Source: JBDRNO01 sp043811005
GTDB lineage: Bacteria; Bacteroidota; Bacteroidia; NORP154
NCBI GenBank assembly: GCA_043811005.1
Contig: JBDRNO010000028.1
Coordinates: forward strand, 1 to 7,036
Length of the DNA: 7,036 nt
Direction of reading: 5' to 3'
Below are positions 1 through 4,757 of the stretch, one piece after another; the stretch's first letter is position 1; every line of letters starts with the position of its first letter. Both the position numbers and the translations under genes were made by a program. The notes under the pieces were generated by a model that saw nothing but the letters and a program-made list of their open reading frames with translations, was not told the origin of the DNA and searched no databases.

Positions 1-11
1 ACGAACATAAA

Positions 12-31
12 AATTCATCATTCATCATTCG
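12..31. repeat. Short ATTCATCAT-type repeat left of ABC copy 1
   Basis: The 20 bases at 12-31 (aattcatcat then tcatcattcg) closely resemble 679-697 (aattcatcat then cagcattcg), just after the deacetylase fragment. The pair therefore brackets the first ABC remnant in direct orientation. The rest of 1-97 has related ttgttca/gttcatt runs and no gene I recognise. The sequence is low-complexity, so the match could be coincidental; it may also be a scar of the rearrangement that truncated this copy. Confidence 0.35.
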
Positions 32-607
32 ATTGTTCAAATGTTCATTATTCAGTAAAAGGGAACTTTATCAATAGAACTGATTGGTTACAAAAATATT
101 AATTTCGAGGTGAAGCAGGGAGAAGTGCTGGGAATTATAGGGAAGAACGGTGCCGGGAAATCAACTTTGTTGAAGATATTATCCCGTGTAACCGGTCCTA
201 CAACCGGCAGCGCTAAGGTAAAAGGACGAATAGCCAGTTTATTGGAGGTTGGAACAGGTTTCCATGAGGAACTTACTGGCAGGGAAAACGTTTTTCTTAA
301 CGGAGCCATCCTCGGTATGACAAAACCTGAAATAAAAAGCAAATTTGACGAGATCCTGGATTTTTCAGGTGTGGAGAGGTATATAGATACCCCTGTTAAA
401 AGGTATTCATCAGGCATGAGAGTTCGATTAGGTTTTGCCGTTGCTGCGCATTTGGACCCGGAGATATTGATTATTGACGAAGTTTTGGCTGTTGGGGATG
501 CTGAATTTCAAAAGAAGTGTTTAGGGAAGATGAAAGATGTATCTACTGAAGGACGGACTGTTTTGTTTGTGAGTCATAATATGAAGCCCATTCAAAATTT
601 ATGCCCT

Positions 608-667
608 GAAAAAATAATGGTAATTGCCGCCCACCTCGATGATGAAGTACTGGGACTTGACGCCACT
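608..667 (+). pseudogene. N-terminal fragment of a PIG-L/LmbE-family deacetylase
   Basis: The end of the reading frame that began as an ABC ATPase reads EKIMVIAAHLDDEVLGLDAT. This matches the first strand and metal-binding motif of PIG-L/LmbE N-deacetylases, usually KIMVIAAHPDDE followed by VLGCGGT. Here the motif Pro is Leu and the Cys-Gly-Gly region is altered. Only about 20 residues remain of a family normally over 200 residues long. The sequence then becomes unrelated (KHKLIHHQHS) and stops at 698-700. Such deacetylases are common in polysaccharide loci, where they act on N-acetyl sugars. This piece lacks the fold and the later histidine ligands, so it cannot be active. Confidence 0.75.
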
Positions 668-678
668 AAGCACAAACT

Positions 679-697
679 AATTCATCATCAGCATTCG
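679..697. repeat. Short ATTCATCAT-type repeat right of ABC copy 1
   Basis: Partner of the repeat at 12-31, in the same orientation. It overlaps the last codons of the chimeric frame and sits about 30 bases before the regulator gene at 729. A further run at 709-716 (cgttcaat) resembles the ttgttca runs near the window start. Low complexity limits what can be concluded. Confidence 0.35.
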
Positions 698-728
698 TGA
701 GAATAATCGTTCAATTACAATATTAGCC

Positions 729-2054
729 ATGCCCGAGTCGCAAAACATAGAATACAAAACCGCTTGGCGGGATGAATACCTTAAATGGATATGCGGCTTT
801 GCTAATGCAAACGGGGGGAGACTTTATATCGGCTTGGATGATAAAGGAAAAGCAATCGGGATTAACAATTACAACATATTATTGGAGCAACTGCCCAACA
901 AGTTCCGGGATATTCTTGGCGTATATACCGAAGTAAACCTGCAAACGGAAGACAACAAAAGCTACCTTGAAATTATTGTTCCCCGTTATGACGTACCCAT
1001 ATCGCTGAGGGGCAAATACTATGTGCGTATCGGGAGCACCTTACAGGAGCTGAAGGGTCCGTCACTGAACGAATTTATTTTAAAGCGAACCGGAAAGACA
1101 TGGGATGATATCCCGGTTGAATCTGCTTCAATAACAGATATTGATGAGCAGGCAATAAAATTCTTCCTCAAAAAAGCGCTTAACAGCGATCGGATCGCAC
1201 CGTATGCAGCTAAAGAAGATACGAAAACCCTGTTGTGCAACCTGCACCTTGTGAACAAAGAAGGTAATCTAAAAAATGCTGCCCTGTTGCTTTTCGGTAA
1301 GGAACCCAAAGCATATTTCACCTCGGCTTATTTCAAAATAGGCCGGTTCGGTGAGACAGACGCTGATCTAAAATTCCAGGATATTATAGAAGGTAACCTG
1401 ATAGAAATGGCGGATAAAGTCATGGAAATTCTCCGTAGCAAATACCTGATTTCTCCTATACGATATGAGGGACTGCAACGCATTGAAGAACTCGAATATC
1501 CGGAGCCGGCTTTGCGGGAAGCTATTCTGAATGCTATCATTCATAAAGATTACACAGGTCCCACTATCCAACTTAGTGTATATGACAATAAACTTATCCT
1601 TTGGAATCCCGGCAGATTGCCGGATGAATTGAGCATGGAGATACTCCTGGGCAAGCATCCTTCAGTCCCACGCAATAAAAAAGTTGCCGAAATTTTTTTC
1701 AAAGCCGGCTATATTGAGGCCTGGGGGCGAGGTATCTCATTGATCATGGATGTTTGCAGCAACGCTGGCATCCCGGAACCAACAATTGAGGAATTCGCTG
1801 GCGGTATTCAAATCACATTCCTGAAGGACATTCTGTCTAAAGAATATTTACGGAAGCTAAACCTGAACGAACGACAAATTAAAGCGGTAAATTATGTAAG
1901 AAAACAAGGTTGTATTACAAATTCCATTTATCAGAAAATCAATGACCTGAAACAAACAGTTTCGTCCCAGGAATTACAAGATTTAGTAAAAAAAGGCATC
2001 TTGCATCCTAGTGGCTCAAAAGGAAAAGGATCTAAATATACTCTGGCAAACTAA
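729..2054 (+). CDS. AlbA_2/Schlafen-type DNA-binding regulator with HATPase_c_4 domain
   Basis: Intact 441-residue protein of the family often annotated as 'ATP-binding protein' or 'putative transcriptional regulator'. The N-terminal AlbA_2 (Schlafen AlbA) domain, about residues 5-118, shows IEYK (7-10), the ICGFANANGG block (21-30), YIGLDDKG (33-40) and VPISLRGKYYVRIGST (89-104). A GHKL-like HATPase_c_4 domain follows (about 240-368), with REAILNAIIHKDY (263-275) as the N-box-like motif, NPGRLPD (293-299) and WGRGI (332-336). The last ~70 residues (NERQIKAVNYVRKQGCITNSIYQ... then KKGILHPSGSKGKGSKY) look like a winged helix. The family is thought to bind nucleic acid; substrate and target are generally unknown. 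ATG 729 gives the family-typical start MPESQNIEYK; no clear Shine-Dalgarno precedes it. It is the only intact gene in the first 3.2 kb and does not belong functionally with the exporter, so it is probably an accessory insertion. Confidence 0.9.
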   Translation: MPESQNIEYKTAWRDEYLKWICGFANANGGRLYIGLDDKGKAIGINNYNILLEQLPNKFRDILGVYTEVNLQTEDNKSYLEIIVPRYDVPISLRGKYYVRIGSTLQELKGPSLNEFILKRTGKTWDDIPVESASITDIDEQAIKFFLKKALNSDRIAPYAAKEDTKTLLCNLHLVNKEGNLKNAALLLFGKEPKAYFTSAYFKIGRFGETDADLKFQDIIEGNLIEMADKVMEILRSKYLISPIRYEGLQRIEELEYPEPALREAILNAIIHKDYTGPTIQLSVYDNKLILWNPGRLPDELSMEILLGKHPSVPRNKKVAEIFFKAGYIEAWGRGISLIMDVCSNAGIPEPTIEEFAGGIQITFLKDILSKEYLRKLNLNERQIKAVNYVRKQGCITNSIYQKINDLKQTVSSQELQDLVKKGILHPSGSKGKGSKYTLAN

Positions 2055-2111
2055 TTGTTCGTATTGTTCGCTAATTGTTCGCTAATTAATATAATTGCGT
2101 CAATTGCGTCA
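2055..2111. repeat. Short tandem repeats (TTGTTCG series and ATTGCGTCA x2)
   Basis: Directly after the regulator's stop codon, ttgttcg occurs at 2055, 2064 and 2075; the last two are within an 11-base period that includes gctaa. A perfect 9-base tandem duplication, attgcgtca, follows at 2094-2102 and 2103-2111. These look like slippage or insertion scars. I see no gene in this stretch. Confidence 0.7.
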
Positions 2112-2145
2112 TATTTTCAGACATCCTGACCTCATAACGAAATTA

Positions 2146-2182
2146 TGCGGGTTACCCCGCACACAAGTACTTATGTGCGGGG
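2146..2182. repeat. GC-rich REP-like hairpin cluster
   Basis: Three GC-rich arms can form two mutually exclusive hairpins. TGCGGG (2146-2151) pairs with CCCGCA (2156-2161) around a TTAC loop. Alternatively CCCCGCACA (2155-2163) pairs perfectly over 9 bp with TGTGCGGGG (2174-2182), and the loop itself contains AAGTACTT. It is an island of high GC in A+T-rich DNA. No U-tract follows, so it is a poor intrinsic terminator. It resembles the REP-type palindromes mobilised by IS200-like RAYT transposases, but no transposase is present. Nothing gene-like is visible between here and 2285. Confidence 0.6.
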
Positions 2183-2277
2183 GTTACAGGAAATAATATC
2201 GTAAAACGAATAGGTGACAATCTGACAGGATACTGGGAAATTACAGAAAATATTTAGTAATATTATGTCTGAGAATT

Positions 2278-2285
2278 TAACTTTG
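2278..2285 (+). promoter_or_regulatory. Possible Bacteroidota-type -7 box (TAACTTTG)
   Basis: TAACTTTG fits the TAnnTTTG -7 consensus of Bacteroidota primary sigma factors. No convincing TTTG/TTG element lies about 20 bases upstream. If real, it would drive the region now holding the ABC start remnant at 2359. In sequence this A+T-rich such matches arise easily by chance. Confidence 0.2.
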
Positions 2286-2358
2286 TAATTTTGTTTGGAA
2301 TTTTGATAATTTGAATTTGAAATTTATTTGTTTTTTGTTATTTGTAATTTGAAATTTT
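2285..2358 (+). repeat. T-rich dispersed repeat arm upstream of ABC start remnant
   Basis: This stretch is built from recurring ttggaatttt, aatttgaaattt and ttgttatttg words and ends immediately before the ATG at 2359. The same words recur in the same orientation at 2527-2604, at 2632-2681 before the second ABC start, and at 4034-4052 before the third. They occur reversed at 2424-2465. It is a dispersed non-coding repeat family; no open frame in it resembles a protein. Confidence 0.6.
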
Positions 2359-2430
2359 ATGGATACCCTAATAAAAGCAGAAAACCTCTCCAAACAATAC
2401 CGCCATTATGAAATCACAAAATACAAATAA
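2359..2430 (+). pseudogene. 5' remnant of a fourth Wzt-type ABC ATPase gene
   Basis: ATG 2359 opens 23 codons starting MDTLIKAENLSKQYR, which parallels the beginning of the copies at 2682 (MAETVIKVENLSKQYR) and 4053 (MPETVIKVENLSKQYR). Similarity stops after the Arg codon near 2403. The other copies continue with LGLVGTG, whereas here the frame runs into A-rich repeat DNA and a TAA at 2428-2430. All motifs that define an ATPase are lost. The break coincides with the A-rich arm of the S23-containing cassette, suggesting that insertion, or deletion associated with it, removed the rest. Confidence 0.75.
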
Positions 2431-2579
2431 CAAATCTCAAATAATTTCCAATTACCAAATTTCCAATGACCGAAACAATGAACAAACCACCTTATGATCT
2501 TGAAGAAAGGACCTTCCTGTAAATGTTTTTGGAATTTTGAGCATTGAAAAATTGGAATTTATTTGATATTTGGAATTTG
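2424..2579. mobile_element. Inverted-repeat-bounded cassette carrying an S23 remnant
   Basis: The 30 bases at 2424-2453 match the reverse complement of 2550-2579 at 26 of 30 positions by my hand alignment, far more specific than shared A/T content. CAATG (2464-2468) and CATTG (2542-2546) also pair just inside. The 96 bases between the arms hold a broken four-helix-bundle gene start. The left arm abuts the point where the ABC remnant at 2359 loses similarity. I infer a small non-autonomous or decayed element; there is no transposase and I could not identify a target-site duplication. Confidence 0.5.
2466..2522 (+). pseudogene. 5' remnant of an S23-like four-helix-bundle protein gene
   Basis: The frame reads MTETMNKPPYDLEERTFL then stop. 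YDLEERTF is the characteristic beginning of the four-helix-bundle proteins related to the ORF in 23S rRNA intervening sequences (S23/IVP family), normally about 115-125 residues. Everything after the first helix start is missing and the sequence changes abruptly into the T-rich repeat at about 2523. The match is short, but the motif is distinctive and its placement inside inverted repeats supports a decayed cassette. No function can remain. Confidence 0.6.
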
Positions 2580-2603
2580 ATTATTGGAATTTGAAATTTA
2601 TTT

Positions 2604-2681
2604 GATATTTGCCCTGAACTTGTTTCAGGGTTGATTATTGGAATTTATTTGTTATTTGGTGCTTGTTATTTGGAATTTATC
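2604..2681 (+). repeat. Repeat block with CCCTGAA hairpin upstream of ABC copy 2
   Basis: It contains the palindrome CCCTGAACTTGTTTCAGGG at 2612-2630 (7-bp stem, CTTGT loop), then T-rich words ending in ttgttatttggaatttatc directly before ATG 2682. The same hairpin and the same final words precede the next ABC copy at 4015-4052, where the interval is shorter. The hairpin lacks a following U-tract, so a dispersed REP-like repeat is likelier than a terminator. No good Shine-Dalgarno lies before either start. Confidence 0.7.
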
Positions 2682-3164
2682 ATGGCAGAAACAGTTATAA
2701 AAGTAGAAAACCTCTCTAAACAATACCGCCTCGGCCTCGTAGGCACCGGCACATTAAGCCATGATCTAAACCGCTGGTGGGCAAAGCTTAGGGGAAAAGA
2801 AGACCCCTTCCTGAAAGTGGGAGAGGTGAATGTGCAGGATGAGAGAGGAGTTGGCGAATACGTATGGGCATTGAGAGATATTAATTTTGAGGTAAAGCGG
2901 GGAGAAGTGCTGGGAATTATAGGAAAGAACGGTGCCGGAAAATCCACTTTGTTGAAGATATTATCCCGTGTAACCGGACCTACAACCGGCAGTGCAAAGG
3001 CGAAAGGTAGAATTGCCAGCTTGCTTGAGGTTGGGACCGGATTCCACCCCGAGCTTACAGGAAGGGAAAATGTTTTTCTTAACGGTGCCATTCTCGGTAT
3101 GACAAAACCGGAAATAAGAAGTAAATTTGATGAAATTGTTGATTTTTCAGATATGCCGAATTAA
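2682..3164 (+). pseudogene. Wzt-type polysaccharide ABC exporter ATPase, C-truncated (ABC copy 2)
   Basis: Keeps the N-terminal half of the ATPase: the VIKVENLSKQYRLG first strand (5-18), the family's long insert with LNRWWAKLRGKEDPF (29-43), Walker A GKNGAGKST (81-89) and the LLEVGTGFHPELTGREN segment (114-130). Similarity to the copy at 4053 stops at DFS (about residue 156, base 3149). The protein then ends DMPN, so the ABC signature, Walker B, H-loop and C-terminal glycan-recognition domain are all absent. It cannot hydrolyse ATP normally. Up to the break it differs from the 4053 copy at only about four residues while the DNA shows many silent changes, so it diverged under protein-level selection before being broken. 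ATG 2682 is preferred over the TTG at 2631 because the extra 17 codons are translated repeat DNA and the ATG matches the family start. Confidence 0.85.
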
Positions 3165-3175
3165 ATAAAAGTTTT

Positions 3176-3185
3176 ACGTTAACGT
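3176..3185. promoter_or_regulatory. Perfect palindrome ACGTTAACGT upstream of the MNT-HEPN pair
   Basis: A 10-base perfect palindrome about 65 bases upstream of the MNT start, abutting a possible -33 element. It could be an operator half-site pair, but neither partner of this gene pair has a visible DNA-binding domain. Chance occurrence is possible. Confidence 0.2.
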
Positions 3186-3218
3186 TGTATCATCAGCGTT
3201 CAATTTCGTAAATTTTTG
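3185..3218 (+). promoter_or_regulatory. Possible promoter for the MNT-HEPN operon
   Basis: TTG at 3185-3187 is followed after 21 bases by TAAATTTT (3209-3216), near the TAnnTTTG consensus at the expected Bacteroidota spacing. A second candidate -7 box, TATTTTTG, is at 3220-3227. This 85-base interval between the broken ABC copy and the MNT gene is the only place a dedicated promoter could sit without using the pseudogene's transcript. An AAAGG at 3231-3235 is rather far from ATG 3250 for a ribosome binding site. Confidence 0.3.
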
Positions 3219-3249
3219 TTATTTTTGGTAAAAGGTAAAAAACAAATAT

Positions 3250-3588
3250 ATGAACCAACATTATATTAGCCAAATAATAGAAAAACTTAAACCAATTGAT
3301 CCATATAAAGTAATTTTATTTGGTTCTCATGCCTGGGGAAATCCAGATAAAGATAGCGACATAGATTTGATTGTGGTAACAAATGACGAATATTTGCCAA
3401 AAAGTTATAAAGAAAATATTAATGTATACTTAAAAGTTTCACATTTATTATCAGAATTTAAAAAAAATATTTCTATTGATTTAATAGTTTATACACAACC
3501 TATGTATAAAAAATTTATAGAATTAGGAAGTATGTTTTCTAAAGAAATTTTATTAAAAGGTAAAATATTATATGAAGCAAATAACTAA
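3250..3588 (+). CDS. MNT-type minimal nucleotidyltransferase, partner of HEPN protein
   Basis: A 112-residue minimal nucleotidyltransferase of the polymerase-beta superfamily. The catalytic pattern GSX10DXD is exact: G25-S26 in VILFGSHAWG, then D37-I-D39 in DSDIDLIVV. D77 in SIDLIVY is the likely third metal-binding acid. In characterised MNT-HEPN systems such as MntA-HepT the MNT protein transfers AMP to the HEPN toxin and so neutralises it; here the partner belongs to a different HEPN subfamily, so that role is only inferred. It overlaps the next gene by 17 bases, implying coupled translation. The pair is much richer in A+T than the ABC copies (bases 3421-3480 have 9 G/C of 60, against 31 of 60 at 2701-2760), pointing to a separate origin. 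All catalytic residues are intact. Confidence 0.88.
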   Translation: MNQHYISQIIEKLKPIDPYKVILFGSHAWGNPDKDSDIDLIVVTNDEYLPKSYKENINVYLKVSHLLSEFKKNISIDLIVYTQPMYKKFIELGSMFSKEILLKGKILYEANN

Positions 3589-4003
3589 AGATTGGTTAAA
3601 AAGTGCAGAAATGGATTTATCATTGATAGAATCCATTAATAATAGAAATAATTTAACACCATTAATTGCATTTCATTCACAACAAGTAATAGAAAAAAGT
3701 TTTAAAGCAATTATTGAAGAGTTTGAAATTGGTTTTATAAAAAGCCATGATTTAGAAATGCTTTTAAATAAAATTAAAAAATATATAAACTTCGAAATAG
3801 ATATAAACCTTTTTAAAGAAATTGATAAACTTTACATAGACGCCCGATATCCAGGAGAACTTGGCTTGCTTCCCAATGGAAAACCAACAATTGAAGAAGC
3901 AAAAGAATTCTATAACTTCGCCAAAGAAATTTTTGAAAAGATTAAAGAATCATTAGAAAAAACAAATAACAATAATGACGATAATAAAATAGAGAACATC
4001 TGA
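3572..4003 (+). CDS. HEPN-domain protein, partner of the upstream MNT nucleotidyltransferase
   Basis: A 143-residue, largely helical protein of the PF05168-type HEPN family. Landmarks are the N-terminal WLKSAEMDLSLIE helix (8-20), the HSQQVIEKSFKAII block (35-48), SHDLEMLL (58-65) and DARYPGELG (90-98), followed by a long C-terminal helix and an Asn/Asp-rich tail. No RX4-6H ribonuclease motif, the hallmark of toxic HepT-like HEPN RNases, can be found: the only Arg residues are in NRNN and ARYP and neither has a His at the right spacing. It may therefore be a non-nuclease HEPN that binds nucleotide or the MNT partner, rather than a toxin. Its ATG overlaps the 3' end of the MNT gene. The stop at 4001-4003 directly abuts the repeat preceding ABC copy 3, so the pair is inserted tightly between two ABC copies. 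Confidence 0.85.
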   Translation: MKQITKDWLKSAEMDLSLIESINNRNNLTPLIAFHSQQVIEKSFKAIIEEFEIGFIKSHDLEMLLNKIKKYINFEIDINLFKEIDKLYIDARYPGELGLLPNGKPTIEEAKEFYNFAKEIFEKIKESLEKTNNNNDDNKIENI

Positions 4004-4052
4004 TTTGTTTTTTGCCCTGAACTTGTTTCAGGGTTGTTATTTGGAATTTATC
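4004..4052 (+). repeat. Repeat block with CCCTGAA hairpin upstream of ABC copy 3
   Basis: A second copy of the block at 2604-2681: the same palindrome at 4015-4033, then ttgttatttggaatttatc ending at the ATG at 4053. It lacks about 29 bases of T-rich sequence that separate hairpin and start in the earlier copy. The spacing from hairpin to hairpin is 1403 bases and from ABC start to ABC start 1371, defining a direct-repeat unit that encloses the MNT-HEPN pair. Confidence 0.7.
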
Positions 4053-4757
4053 ATGCCTGAAACCGTAATTAAAGTAGAAAACCTCTCCAAGCAATACCGC
4101 CTCGGCCTCGTAGGCACCGGCACATTAAGCCATGACCTAAACCGCTGGTGGGCAAAGCTAAGGGGAAAAGAAGACCCCTTCCTGAAAGTGGGTGAGGTAA
4201 ATGTGCAGGATGAGAGAGGAGTTGGTGAATACGTATGGGCATTGAGAGATATTAACTTTGAAGTGAAACAGGGAGAAGTGCTGGGAATTATAGGGAAGAA
4301 CGGTGCCGGGAAATCCACTTTGTTGAAGATATTATCCCGTGTAACCGGACCAACAACCGGCAGTGCAAAGGCGAAAGGTAGAATAGCCAGTTTGCTTGAG
4401 GTAGGGACAGGATTCCATCCTGAGTTAACGGGAAGGGAAAACATTTTTCTTAACGGAGCCATTCTCGGCATGACAAAACCGGAAATAAAAAGTAAATTTG
4501 ATGAGATCGTAGACTTTTCAGGTGTGGAAAGGTATATTGATACGCCTGTTAAAAGGTATTCATCAGGGATGCATGTGCGGTTGGGATTTGCAGTTGCTGC
4601 TCATTTGGAGCCGGAAATATTGGTTATTGATGAGGTTTTGGCGGTAGGAGATGCGGAGTTTCAGAAGAAGTGTTTGGGGAAGATGAAGGATGTATCTACA
4701 GAAGGAAGAACTGTTTTATTTGTGAGTCATAATATGAGCGCAATTAAAAATTTATGA
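4053..4757 (+). pseudogene. Wzt-type polysaccharide ABC exporter ATPase, nucleotide-binding part (ABC copy 3, frameshifted)
   Basis: The most complete of the four copies. It encodes a full nucleotide-binding domain: Walker A GKNGAGKST (81-89), the LLEVGTGFHPELTGREN segment (114-130), signature YSSGM (169-173), Walker B ILVIDE (189-194) and H-loop SHNM (225-228). The frame stops at TGA 4755-4757 right after IKNL, where Wzt proteins continue NLC-x-x-xILLEKG. Adding two bases there (ATGTGAA for ATGAA) restores C-E-K-S-I-L-I-E-K-G and joins it to the open frame ending at 5376, giving about 441 residues, a normal Wzt length. The break is thus a 2-base deletion at a TG dinucleotide, or a sequencing error. 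If it is an error, this is the functional exporter ATPase of the locus. The start at 4053 is chosen over TTG 4005 because the latter would translate the repeat. The permease gene (Wzm type) is not in the window. Confidence 0.85.

Larger units (their letters stand above)
110..700 (+). pseudogene. Wzt-type polysaccharide ABC exporter ATPase, N-truncated and fused to a LmbE fragment (ABC copy 1)
   Basis: This is the nucleotide-binding domain of a Wzt/TagH-like ATPase, which energises export of O-antigen or teichoic-acid chains with a Wzm-type permease. Numbered from the GTG at 110, it has Walker A GKNGAGKST (11-19), the Wzt-typical LLEVGTGFHEELTGREN segment (44-60), signature YSSGM (99-103), Walker B ILIIDE (119-124) and H-loop SHNM (155-158). 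The open frame extends back to a stop at 56-58 but contains no ATG, and similarity to the other copies starts only near base 98 (INFEVKQGEV). About 70 N-terminal residues present in the copies at 2682 and 4053 are missing. After the conserved NLC at residues 163-165 the protein switches to a deacetylase N-terminus instead of a Wzt C-terminal domain. In the shared segment it differs from the 4053 copy at about 10 residues, so it was functional until fairly recently. GTG 110 is only the first conventional start; I see no ribosome binding site. Almost certainly not an active exporter subunit. Confidence 0.85.

Noticed and set aside
1019..1658. Minus-strand frames opposite the AlbA_2 regulator
   Set aside because: They are shadows of a full-length plus-strand gene with clear domain motifs at both ends.
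2612..2630. CCCTGAA hairpin as an intrinsic terminator (also 4015-4033)
   Set aside because: No U-tract follows and an ABC start lies close downstream in both cases; a dispersed REP-like repeat fits better.
2285..2680. CRISPR-like array
   Set aside because: The repeated words are short, degenerate, irregularly spaced and T-rich, with no uniform repeat-spacer pattern and no cas genes.
2631..2681. Upstream TTG start extending ABC copy 2 by 17 residues (and TTG 4005 for copy 3 by 16)
   Set aside because: The extra codons translate the dispersed repeat and hairpin. All copies share a family-like start at the ATG (M-x-ETVIKVENLSKQYR).
2666..3091. Long minus-strand open frame opposite ABC copy 2, with look-alikes at 4037-4471 and 88-417
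   Set aside because: They are near-identical only because the plus-strand ABC domain is conserved; the plus strand carries Walker A and the family motifs, and the antisense products resemble nothing known.
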